Below, in pieces: positions 7,467-18,628 of a DNA stretch of 64,000 nucleotides; within the stretch, counting starts at the first letter, position 1; every line of letters starts with the position of its first letter. Where the stretch lies: positions 1-64,000 of the forward strand of contig DASXHZ010000091.1 of the NCBI GenBank assembly GCA_036488085.1. Direction: 5' to 3'. Source of the DNA: DASXHZ01 sp036488085 (GTDB taxonomy: Bacteria > Acidobacteriota > Thermoanaerobaculia > Gp7-AA8). The notes under the pieces were generated by a model. That model did no database searches. It was not told the origin of the DNA and saw only the letters and a list, made by a program, of their open reading frames with translations. A program made the translations under genes and the position numbers.

Positions 7467-8285
7467 CTATCCCATGTGAGAGCTGAAATCCCACGGCGAG
7501 GCCGATTCCCACGCCAAGTCGAAGTACCGCCGAAAACCATAATAGATCGATTCTACATCTCGCTTGCCAGCCCGCCTCCGGATATAAACGTCAGGGAGCT
7601 GAGATCCATCGCCTTCGCCAAAAACATAATAACTTGCAAGACAAAGTTCATCGTTAACGAACATCAGACGAAAGACGGGCAGCTGCTCATAGAACCTGAC
7701 CTCGATATTGCGAGCGCGCTCGTCGTGAAGACGACGAATTGCACGAAGCGAGGATTTTACCTTCTCCTGATATTCGCCCTCGGGCTCACCCGCCTGGCGT
7801 GCAAAAGCAATCAGCTGTGGGTTATCTGGAGCACAAAGCAAGAAGCGAATCGGCCGATTCGGGCGATGACATCGGTTCACAGCCTCCTCGAACGCCGGCT
7901 GCTTGTCGGTCAGTTTACGCGCCCCGATGCCTAAGAAATCGAACGAGTTACTACACAATGCGAGAGCACCGCCGTAGCGGTCGGCGTCAACCGCTCTGCC
8001 GATGCCAACGATACCAAGCCGCCAGTAACGTCGAACTTCACTCCACCAGCTGAAGGCAAGGAGTGAAAAAGAAAGGGCTAGAAACCAGACCGAGTACTCT
8101 GGAAATAGCGTACGGTAGAACTCGTTGGCTACGATGAAGATGACCGACGCGGTCACGAGCAACCCAACACGTACAAAGGGGTGCCACCGCCCCGATGGAT
8201 CTTGGACTCGTTTTAGCAGATAAAGGATGCCCGCCCATGCAGCGTTTGCCGCAACCCCGAGAAGGACGGCACCTAAATTGCCCAT
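7467..8285 (-). CDS. Membrane-anchored protein with cytoplasmic effector-like domain
   Basis: 272 aa from ATG 8285, preceded by GGAG; it overlaps the Nudix gene by 13 bp. Residues 1-85 hold two or three transmembrane helices (GNLGAVLLGVAANAAWAG, GLLVTASVIFIVAN, VWFLALSFSLLAF). The rest (about 180 aa) is cytoplasmic: ALALCSNSFDFLG, PIRFLLCAPDNPQ and FRLMFVNDELCLASYYV. This pattern of strands with short Ser/Asp motifs vaguely resembles phospholipase-D-like or DUF5919-type domains, but I see no HKD motif. In the operon it could act as sensor or effector. Confidence 0.65.
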   Translation of the reverse strand: MGNLGAVLLGVAANAAWAGILYLLKRVQDPSGRWHPFVRVGLLVTASVIFIVANEFYRTLFPEYSVWFLALSFSLLAFSWWSEVRRYWRLGIVGIGRAVDADRYGGALALCSNSFDFLGIGARKLTDKQPAFEEAVNRCHRPNRPIRFLLCAPDNPQLIAFARQAGEPEGEYQEKVKSSLRAIRRLHDERARNIEVRFYEQLPVFRLMFVNDELCLASYYVFGEGDGSQLPDVYIRRRAGKRDVESIYYGFRRYFDLAWESASPWDFSSHMG

Positions 8286-9151
8286 TGGTGCTCCATGGAT
8301 TCGAGAAGCAGCAGTGACCAATTCTCGAACTCGGCGGCGCGAGCGCGGATCTCCGATAGACTTTCAAACTTCGCATCCATCAGAAACCCCCGCTCGCCGA
8401 TTGCAAATTCTTGAGAGTGCACCGTGATTTCGTATGTTACGCCAACATGCTGCGTGCTGACTTCGCGCGCGTTATCGTAAAGCAAGCCTCTGAAGACGAG
8501 ACTCTCGACAGGGTTTCCTCGGAACTTCACCTCCTCCCCGAGCTCTCTCAGAAGCCAGGGAGCCCATTGCTCGGGCTTGGAGGGACTGAAAAGTGGTGTG
8601 ATATCGGAAGGGTTGAGATGGCCGCCAAAGGTCAGCGAATAGAAGCCGTGCAGCCGTGATTCGGGTAGGCGCTTTGTCCTCTTGTGAGTCAGAACTTTCG
8701 ACCCATTCCGAACCACAAACGCTGACACTAACTGGACCACTGACATGTCGGCTTCTGCATCGGAGCGACGCATCGGCTGACATTGCCGGATCAGACCAGC
8801 GAGGTCGCTAAAGTGGAGGCCTGGTGCGGGAGCGTACTCGGAAAGGCGGAGACGCGGAAACACCATGATTTCTTCATCGAAGAGAGACTTCTTGTATCGA
8901 TCGGCCACATATTCCGCATTCGAAGTCCATGCCCGCAATGCGAATTGACCTTGGCCGGTACGCATGAACGCGGACCTCTCGCCCTGACGCAAAATATCAG
9001 TCGATAGCTTAGACTTCATGGTCTGCCAAGGCGTCTTGCCCTTACTATCCAAATAGCCGCGCCGAACAGCCTCGTCGGCTATTTCGCGAGACGACATCGC
9101 TCGGCCACGCGCCAAGAGAACTCGGTATGCTGCGTCAAGGAATACGCCCAT
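8273..9151 (-). CDS. HARE-HTH and Nudix fusion protein
   Basis: 292 aa. Residues 1-75 match a HARE-HTH domain (FLDAAYRVLLARGRAMSSREIADEAV, GKTPWQTMKSKLSTDI, GQGQFALR), a winged helix seen in restriction and DNA-linked proteins. Residues about 140-270 look like Nudix: a FGGHLNPSD start, an insertion, then LLRELGEEVKF, matching RExxEE of the Nudix box. Nudix enzymes hydrolyse nucleoside diphosphates linked to another group, such as ADP-ribose or NAD(H). It starts 1 bp after the methylase stop. A DNA- or nucleotide-sensing role is inference. Confidence 0.72.
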   Translation of the reverse strand: MGVFLDAAYRVLLARGRAMSSREIADEAVRRGYLDSKGKTPWQTMKSKLSTDILRQGERSAFMRTGQGQFALRAWTSNAEYVADRYKKSLFDEEIMVFPRLRLSEYAPAPGLHFSDLAGLIRQCQPMRRSDAEADMSVVQLVSAFVVRNGSKVLTHKRTKRLPESRLHGFYSLTFGGHLNPSDITPLFSPSKPEQWAPWLLRELGEEVKFRGNPVESLVFRGLLYDNAREVSTQHVGVTYEITVHSQEFAIGERGFLMDAKFESLSEIRARAAEFENWSLLLLESMEHQWAI

Positions 9152-9152
9152 T

Positions 9153-9965
9153 TTAGCGGCGAGTTGGCGACACGATGAGATACTCGGTAATCGGTACCCG
9201 CGCTGTTCGATGCGGAGAAATTAGGCTCAAGCGACTAATGATACGAACCTGCCAGCTCGGATAAAGCGTTGCGATAGCTTTATGATGTGCATTGCTGATG
9301 ATGACGGTCGCGCCTCGAGCGGCCGCCCGGGCCGCCGCTTCTGCCAATCGGTGTTGATCGTGCCACGAAAAATTACATTCGTTATACCGCACGAAGCCGT
9401 TGTTGTTGTGCGCGGTGGTGTATGTCGGATCGCAATAAACGACATCACCATCGCGGGCTCGGCGCATGGTGTTGGCGAAATCGCAGGCTGCGATGGTGGT
9501 ATGCTTGAGAACCCCCGAGGCGATATGAAGGATATCCCGCTCCCAAAGTATGGCGTGACTTCGACCGCCGCCATACGGCACATTGAACTCACCTTTGCGG
9601 TTCACGCGGTACATTCCCGCAAAGGCGGTCCGATTTAGGTATAGCAGTCTTGCGGCACGTCCCACGGCGGAACGGGGTCTGGCCGCGCGTCTGCGATAGT
9701 ATTCCTCTTCATTCACCGGAATTCGCCTGAGCGCCCGAAGCACAGCGTCGGGAGCGTCGCGAACCGCCGTATAGGATTCGACTAAAGCCGAGTTAATGTC
9801 CGTAAGGACAGCTCGCTTCGGCGTGAGCGCAAAAAATAGCGCCGCACCACCCGCAAACGGCTCAAAATAAGTGGAACCTCGACCTAAACGCGTTCTCACA
9901 AGCTCGACCAACGTTGGAGCTAACCAACGCTTCCCGCCTGGCCATTTGAATAGGGGTACCGCCAC
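9153..9965 (-). CDS. Dam-type DNA adenine N6-methyltransferase (D12 class)
   Basis: 270 aa, GTG start. It has an N-terminal FKWPGGKRWLAP, a SAM-binding FEPFAGGAALFFAL and a catalytic DPTY in CDPTY (usually DPPY). The rest fits the D12 class to which Dam and MjaIII methylases belong. It would methylate an adenine N6, often in GATC, though specificity is not readable here. First gene of the four-gene operon. No restriction endonuclease is next to it. A TATAAT at 9972-9977 on this strand lies just before the start, so the transcript may be leaderless. Confidence 0.88.
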   Translation of the reverse strand: MAVPLFKWPGGKRWLAPTLVELVRTRLGRGSTYFEPFAGGAALFFALTPKRAVLTDINSALVESYTAVRDAPDAVLRALRRIPVNEEEYYRRRAARPRSAVGRAARLLYLNRTAFAGMYRVNRKGEFNVPYGGGRSHAILWERDILHIASGVLKHTTIAACDFANTMRRARDGDVVYCDPTYTTAHNNNGFVRYNECNFSWHDQHRLAEAAARAAARGATVIISNAHHKAIATLYPSWQVRIISRLSLISPHRTARVPITEYLIVSPTRR

Positions 9966-10044
9966 GGAAGAATTATATTATCGAATGCGCTCTCACCGCT
10001 GACTACCATGAGCCTCATCGGAACTTCGAATCAGCCAAACCAAA

Positions 10045-10064
10045 GGGCGGCCTCGCGGCCGCCC
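10045..10064 (-). terminator. Probable nrdJ terminator
   Basis: An 8-bp perfect stem with a four-base loop (GGGCGGCC-TCGC-GGCCGCCC) lies 46 bp beyond the nrdJ stop. On the minus strand it is followed by TTTGG, a weak T-tract. Confidence 0.6.
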
Positions 10065-10109
10065 TCTTCACATCCCTACGTTTACCCCAGGCGGGACTAA
10101 GCCATTCGC

Positions 10110-13001
<2,892 letters not shown>

Positions 13002-13196
13002 CAGCTTCTCCTACGGAGAAAAAAATAGAGGAGGGAAGCTCGCGACTTCGAAGGATATCGGCGGCGAGTGTCTGCGGATCCTTTTCAGACGCTCGCGGTG
13101 TTCCGATGTCCCTACGTCCGACCTTCCATCCCCTACCTCCCCTTCACTGGCGCCCGGAGGTTGGCCTCCGGCACGCCGAACTATCTCAAAACGAAC

Positions 13197-13346
13197 TCAA
13201 CGAACGGCGTGGCGAGACAACTGCGGATTGAGCTGCGGCACGGCCGACTTGACCTTGAGCGTTACCTGATAGTCGCGAATCTGGAGAGAGACGGACCGGA
13301 TCTGGGAACGAGTGACAAGACGCGATTGCTGCTTCAAATCCTTCAT
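13197..13346 (-). CDS. Possible small protein upstream of nrdJ
   Basis: 49 aa, ATG at 13346 with GGGAGG seven bases upstream (a strong site). The product starts MKDLKQQSRLVTRSQIRS, is basic and polar, and has no signal peptide. It lies between the NrdR-like boxes and nrdJ, so it would be the first reading frame on the nrdJ transcript. Between it and nrdJ (13002-13196) I see only a GC-rich hairpin near 13154-13171. It may be a leader peptide or chance. Confidence 0.4.
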   Translation of the reverse strand: MKDLKQQSRLVTRSQIRSVSLQIRDYQVTLKVKSAVPQLNPQLSRHAVR

Positions 13347-13368
13347 TGTCCTCCCTCGCTGTCACCAA

Positions 13369-13489
13369 GTTGTTGTATGCGACACAACCTACGCTCGGTG
13401 GAAACTGATGTCAAGGGGATGTCCACAACATGTTGTGGTGCGGTGCATCGAGAACCACAACATGTCGGGCAAGTCACAACATTTCAGCA
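13369..13489. promoter_or_regulatory. NrdR-like box cluster upstream of nrdJ
   Basis: A perfect 16-bp palindrome CCACAACATGTTGTGG (13423-13438) fits the NrdR box pattern (ACACwATATwGTGT-like). A second copy with a degenerate right half (13455-13470) is exactly 32 bp away centre to centre, about three helical turns, the usual spacing of NrdR box pairs. Weaker related sites are at 13369-13390 and 13474-13489. nrdR itself is at 60236-60682. Confidence 0.65.
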
Positions 13490-13491
13490 GG

Positions 13492-13706
13492 TTACGCACA
13501 GCGTCGTGGGATCGGTTTCGATGCATTCTCCGCGAGGGTTCCGCCACTTCCCCGCAAGTTATCCGCAGGCTTTTGCACAGGCAGTTCATGCGAGTTTCCT
13601 CATAAAATCCGCGTTTTCTCCACATGTTCTGCACAGGTTTTTCGCACACGATTAGCGTCCGGATTGCGTAAAGTTTTTCCGCAACGATTTCGAGGCGATT
13701 TCCGCA
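13492..13706 (+). promoter_or_regulatory. Cluster of DnaA-box-like nonamers
   Basis: Eight same-orientation nonamers resembling TTWTNCACA: 13492 TTACGCACA, 13559 TTATCCGCA, 13571 TTTTGCACA (exact), 13615 TTCTCCACA, 13627 TTCTGCACA, 13640 TTTCGCACA, 13675 TTTTCCGCA and 13698 ATTTCCGCA. Gaps are 67, 12, 44, 12, 13, 35 and 23 bp, near multiples of 11.5. The rest of 13347-13829 holds no supported gene. Confidence 0.5.
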
Positions 13707-13829
13707 GCTAATAGCAGACGCAGCCGGAGAGAAAAATGGCGAAAATTAAGCGGGCGACGGAAGTGTGTGGAAAAGCGCCCGCGACTGCACAGGAGTTGTG
13801 GCACGTGGAACAATTTCAGGGGGAAATGT

Positions 13830-14828
13830 TCAATATCCGGCGCTGGCTCCGCCGCCACCGAAGCCTCCGCCGCCACCTTCGAATCCACCGCCTGTAGGTT
13901 GCTCGGCGGGAGCGTTCGGGCTGACGTGGATCGCCCCGGCGATCTGCATGACTTCGTCATAGCCGGTGAGGCTCGATTCGGTGGTCACGAAGCCGGTGGT
14001 GTGTTTTTGGAGAATCCGCGAGGTGACGATCGCGATGGCGAGCAGCAGAATGCCGCCTCCGATCAGCTTCGCCTCGAGCGACGCGGCAATCAGGTGGGAG
14101 GCTTCGTAGCTCGCCACTGTCGCGTTGACGGCGCCCGCGAGCAGGAAGGCTCGCGAGCGGAGCGCGATGCCGATCGCAAGGACGATTGCGGCAGCGATGA
14201 TGTACACGGCCGCGATTGCGGCGTGATCCGGTTGGCTTTCGAACTCCGCCGCGATCACGCCGGCGAGCGGCGCCAGGATCGCGATGGTCTGGAAGAGCCG
14301 ATCGACCGAGCGACGCTGCCACTCGATGATCTGCGCCGCCGCGGCGCCAAGCGCGATCACGACGGACACGAGCACGGTCTGCAGCGGGGTCGCATTCGCC
14401 ACCGCCATGTAGACGATGATCGACATGGCCGCGAGGCCGCCGATGAAGGGGTTCAGGAGCCTCGCGCCGGCGATCCCGACCAACGCTCCGACCACCAGAA
14501 TCGCCTCGTTCGAGCCGGTATGCGGCAGCGCGACGAGGATGTAGACCACTCCCGCCAGCCAGAGCGCCGTCTCGACGCCGGTCGCGAAGAAGCGCTGCTT
14601 TTGGATGAGGAACTCGGCGACCGCGAGGACGAGGAGGGCGTTGAAGATCGAGCCGGCCGTTCGATTGACTATGGCGAAGCCGGAGAAGGCGCTGATCCCG
14701 ATCAGCGTCAGGATGAAGAACGCGACCTGGACGTGGAGGCGGTAATGCTTCCAGTTGCCGGTATCCGCCGGCAGCTTGAGCTTCTTCAGCGCCGCGGCGC
14801 GTTCGTCGGCGACGGAGGGCCAGATCAT
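13830..14828 (-). CDS. Polytopic membrane protein with Gly-rich tail, pair of DUF2157
   Basis: 332 aa from ATG 14828, which overlaps the DUF2157 stop (ATGA). The first 45 residues are soluble; then about ten hydrophobic segments (for example VAFFILTLIGISAFSGFAIV, LLVLAVAEFLI) and a glycine-rich end (GGGFEGGGGGFGGGGA). DUF2157 genes are often followed by a second membrane gene of the DUF4401/GDYXXLXY type; this fits by position only. Function unknown. A longer frame opens upstream but lies inside DUF2157. Confidence 0.75.
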   Translation of the reverse strand: MIWPSVADERAAALKKLKLPADTGNWKHYRLHVQVAFFILTLIGISAFSGFAIVNRTAGSIFNALLVLAVAEFLIQKQRFFATGVETALWLAGVVYILVALPHTGSNEAILVVGALVGIAGARLLNPFIGGLAAMSIIVYMAVANATPLQTVLVSVVIALGAAAAQIIEWQRRSVDRLFQTIAILAPLAGVIAAEFESQPDHAAIAAVYIIAAAIVLAIGIALRSRAFLLAGAVNATVASYEASHLIAASLEAKLIGGGILLLAIAIVTSRILQKHTTGFVTTESSLTGYDEVMQIAGAIHVSPNAPAEQPTGGGFEGGGGGFGGGGASAGY

Positions 14829-15751
14829 GCTTCCTCCTTCCGCATCTTCGCGTGGATGACGAAGAGGCTCACGATCGCGACCATGGACGACGTCATGATG
14901 AAGAACGGCGCTAGTCCATCGATGAGATCGACCATGGCGACGTCGAGCGCGATGACGCCGTAGACGCACGCGTAGATGAGGAACATCTCGCTGCGGATCT
15001 TGAAGCCGTAAGCCGCCGAGGCGGCGGCGAGGCCGAGGGCGATCAGGCAGCCGAGGAGGCGGAGGTCTTTGTCGGCCGAGAGGATGAGCGCCGACCAGAA
15101 GGCAAGGTTCGCCGCGTAGTGGTCGAAGACCGGGGTGAACGTGCTTTCTTTCCGATATCGCTCATCGAGGAAACGCCAGGCGAGGACGATGGCGGCGCAG
15201 ATGAAGCCGCGCCGCGCGAGGTAGCGGCTGGAGCCCCAGATCGCGTCGAGACTGCGCTGGACGCCGAGGTAGGCGGCGAGCGAGGTGAGCGACACCGAGA
15301 GCACGAGGCGCGAGCCGAAGATGTACGCGGTCACGCCGTGGATGACGGCGAGGATGAGCAGGTGCTCTTTCCAGTTCGCGCCGAGCAGGTGCCACGTACG
15401 CTCGATGTACCCGAGGTCGGCGGAGAGGAGGAGGGCGGCGAGGAGGAGGATGTAGTCGTCAACGAGCGACGCCTCGCGTTTCCGCTTGTACGCTGCCCAC
15501 GCGTAGCAGGCCGCGGCCGCGGCACCGATGCCGAGGGCGATGGCGAGCGGCCCGATCTCGTCGAGGTGGTTCTTCACCAGGACGCCGACGCCGGTGACGA
15601 TGAGCATCACACCGGCCCACGTCAGGAAGCGAAGCTCGGCGTAGACGCTGACGACCTCGCGCTTCTCGCGCGCGATCAGGGGGAGGGCAACCTCAGCAGC
15701 GACCGCGCCCGAATCGCGGAGCGCCTCGATCTCGCGCGCAACTGAAAACAT
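14825..15751 (-). CDS. DUF2157 family membrane protein
   Basis: 308 aa. A short N-terminal helix (REIEALRDSGAVAAEVALPL) leads into about nine transmembrane segments (for example LTWAGVMLIVTGVGVLVKNHL, YILLLAALLLSADLGYI). This order, a charged N-terminus then a conserved membrane core, is typical of DUF2157. Inner membrane; function unknown. First gene of a two-gene operon. Confidence 0.75.
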   Translation of the reverse strand: MFSVAREIEALRDSGAVAAEVALPLIAREKREVVSVYAELRFLTWAGVMLIVTGVGVLVKNHLDEIGPLAIALGIGAAAAACYAWAAYKRKREASLVDDYILLLAALLLSADLGYIERTWHLLGANWKEHLLILAVIHGVTAYIFGSRLVLSVSLTSLAAYLGVQRSLDAIWGSSRYLARRGFICAAIVLAWRFLDERYRKESTFTPVFDHYAANLAFWSALILSADKDLRLLGCLIALGLAAASAAYGFKIRSEMFLIYACVYGVIALDVAMVDLIDGLAPFFIMTSSMVAIVSLFVIHAKMRKEEA

Positions 15752-15778
15752 GGCACATGCTACCTATTCTTCGTGCTC

Positions 15779-15868
15779 AGTGGGGGAGCCGGCGGCTCGC
15801 CGGCTCGGCGCGGCGACAGCCGCGCTGGCGCGCGGCCACGCCGGCGAGGCCGCCGGCGCCCCACTGAG
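15779..15868. repeat. Long GC-rich inverted repeat
   Basis: CAGTGGGG at the left and CCCCACTG at the right frame a nested GC-rich palindrome (GCCGGCGGCTCGCCGGC and relatives). It lies between the DUF2157 start and the convergent-side end of ubiA. It resembles the REP-like elements at 2501-2628 in design but not in sequence. Confidence 0.75.
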
Positions 15869-15875
15869 AAACGGG

Positions 15876-16856
<981 letters not shown>

Positions 16857-16858
16857 TC

Positions 16859-17689
16859 ATGGTGCGAAAACCAATCTTTGAAGAAACGAGCAACGACGAC
16901 GATTCCGGCGTCGGCTCCCCACCAAACAGAATGAGCAACGAACGAAAGATCGCCTTGTTCATCGATTTCGAGAACATCGCGATCGGTGTCACTGAAGCAA
17001 AGTACAAGAAGTTCGAGGTCAACCTCCTCCTGGAGCGCCTGCTCGAGAAGGGAAAGATCGTCGTCAAACGCGCATATTGCGACTGGGACAAGTTCCCCGA
17101 CTACAAGCGCGAGCTGCACGAGGCAGCCGTCGAGATGACGGAGATTCCGGCGCGCTCGTACAGCGGGAAGAACTCCGCCGACATCCGGATGGCGGTCGAC
17201 GCGATGGACATGTGCTGGTCCAAGGAGCACATCGACACGTTCGTCGTCGCCTCGGGGGACTCGGACTTTTCGCCGCTCGTGTCGAAGCTGAAGGAGAACG
17301 ACAAGTTCGTCATCGGCGTCGGCGTGAAGAACTCGTCGAGCGACCTCCTGATCGACAACTGCGACGAGTGGATCTTCTACGAGGATCTCGTGCGCGGCGT
17401 GCAGAAGGCGCCGAACGTGCCATCCGGCGACAAGAAGAAGACGGAAGTCTTCAAGCTCCTGATCGACTCGATCAAGGCGCTCATGCGCGAGAACAAAGAG
17501 ATCCTCTGGGGCTCGATGGTGAAGCAGACGATGCAGCGGAAGAAGCCGACCTTCAACGAGGAGTACTACGGCTACGACACGTTCAGCGACCTGCTGGAAG
17601 ACGCTCAGTCGAACAACATCATCAAGATCAAGAAGGACATCAAGAGCGGGTCGTACGTGATCACCGGGTTCGCGCAGCCGGCGGCGTAA
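16859..17689 (+). CDS. NYN/PIN-like RNase with OST-HTH (LOTUS) domain
   Basis: 276 aa, ATG at 16859 (a second ATG 24 codons in, before NERKIALFIDFENIA, is possible). The NYN domain spans residues about 28-175, with Asp residues of FIDFENI, SADIRMAVDAMDM and ASGDSDF that bind metal. A C-terminal region of about 75 aa (LLIDSIKALMRENKEILWGSMVKQTM) is an OST-HTH/LOTUS RNA-binding module. Such LabA-like proteins are thought to degrade or process RNA. It is divergent from ubiA with a 2-bp gap. Its 3' end overlaps the hydrolase convergently. Confidence 0.9.
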   Translation: MVRKPIFEETSNDDDSGVGSPPNRMSNERKIALFIDFENIAIGVTEAKYKKFEVNLLLERLLEKGKIVVKRAYCDWDKFPDYKRELHEAAVEMTEIPARSYSGKNSADIRMAVDAMDMCWSKEHIDTFVVASGDSDFSPLVSKLKENDKFVIGVGVKNSSSDLLIDNCDEWIFYEDLVRGVQKAPNVPSGDKKKTEVFKLLIDSIKALMRENKEILWGSMVKQTMQRKKPTFNEEYYGYDTFSDLLEDAQSNNIIKIKKDIKSGSYVITGFAQPAA

Positions 17690-18608
17690 CGCTGCGGACG
17701 AACTGCACGACCTCCGGCGTGAGCTTCTCGCTGAGTTGGAGTTTGGGATCGCTGTAGGACGGGAGCTGCGCTTGTACGTCGCCGGAGACCATCTTGAGGA
17801 TGTGGTTCATCCCCTCGATCGTGACGAGCTTCGCCTTCGGGCTCGCGGCGGCGAGGCGCTTCGCATCGTCCATGCTCACTTGGACGTCGGTGGTCCCCTG
17901 GACGATGAGGACGGGGATCTTCAGCGCCGCGATCTCCTTCGCCGGGTCGTATTTGAACCATGAGATCAGGTAGGGCTGAACGCTCGGGCGATAGAGCGAT
18001 ACGAGCGTCTGCGAGACGTCGTCGACCGTCTTGCCAGCCTCGAGGCTCTTCAGGACTCTTTCGCTCTCCGTCTGCAGCGCTTCGGGAAGACGGCCTTTGA
18101 GTTGGGTGCGGAGGATGTCGGCAGCGGGGAAGCCGGCGCCTTCGAGCGAGATGAAGCCGGCGGCGCCGCACTTCTTCGCCGCGATCATGCCGATGAGCGA
18201 GCCTTCGCTGTGGCCGGCGATGACGACGCCGGAAAAGCGCGGCACATGAAGCTGGTTGCACCAGGCGACGGCGTCGTCGACGTAGGTGTCGAAGCGGAGG
18301 TCGCTCTCCTTCGTTCCCGGGACCGCGCTCTGCGCGATGCCGCGCTTGTCGTATCGCAGCGACGCGATGCCGTTCATGGCGAAGTCGGTGGCGAGCATCT
18401 TCAGCGAGTCGTTGTGGCCGGGCAACATCGCACTGTTCCCGTCGCGATCGGTAGGGCCGGAGCCGGCGATGATCAGGACCACGGGGACCGGCTTGGTCAT
18501 GTCGGCCGGAAGAAGCAACGTGCCATGGATCGCCCCGGCGGTGACGTCGGACTGCTGGGCGAGCAGCGGCGCCGCGGTGAGCGCCAGTACAGCGATCAGT
18601 TTTCGCAT
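17661..18608 (-). CDS. Secreted alpha/beta hydrolase
   Basis: 315 aa with a signal peptide (MRKLIAVLALTAAPLLAQ). The fold shows PVVLIIAGSGPTDRDGN (oxyanion loop), GHSEG as the nucleophile elbow, PVLIVQGTTDVQV for the acid and GMNHIL for the base. This set is typical of Ser-Asp-His esterases and peptidases of the dienelactone hydrolase/S9 type. Periplasmic or secreted; substrate unknown. Its end overlaps the NYN gene convergently by 29 bp. Confidence 0.88.
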   Translation of the reverse strand: MRKLIAVLALTAAPLLAQQSDVTAGAIHGTLLLPADMTKPVPVVLIIAGSGPTDRDGNSAMLPGHNDSLKMLATDFAMNGIASLRYDKRGIAQSAVPGTKESDLRFDTYVDDAVAWCNQLHVPRFSGVVIAGHSEGSLIGMIAAKKCGAAGFISLEGAGFPAADILRTQLKGRLPEALQTESERVLKSLEAGKTVDDVSQTLVSLYRPSVQPYLISWFKYDPAKEIAALKIPVLIVQGTTDVQVSMDDAKRLAAASPKAKLVTIEGMNHILKMVSGDVQAQLPSYSDPKLQLSEKLTPEVVQFVRSVTPPAARTR

Positions 18609-18628
18609 CGCACTACAATACGCCCGCC

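Noticed and set aside
9972..9977. TATAAT before the Dam-type gene as a proven promoter
   Set aside because: No acceptable -35 box at 16-18 bp, so I only note it in the gene entry.
14825..14969. N-terminal extension of the Gly-rich membrane protein
   Set aside because: The extension is Arg/His-rich and lies inside DUF2157; ATG 14828 overlaps the previous stop in the usual way.
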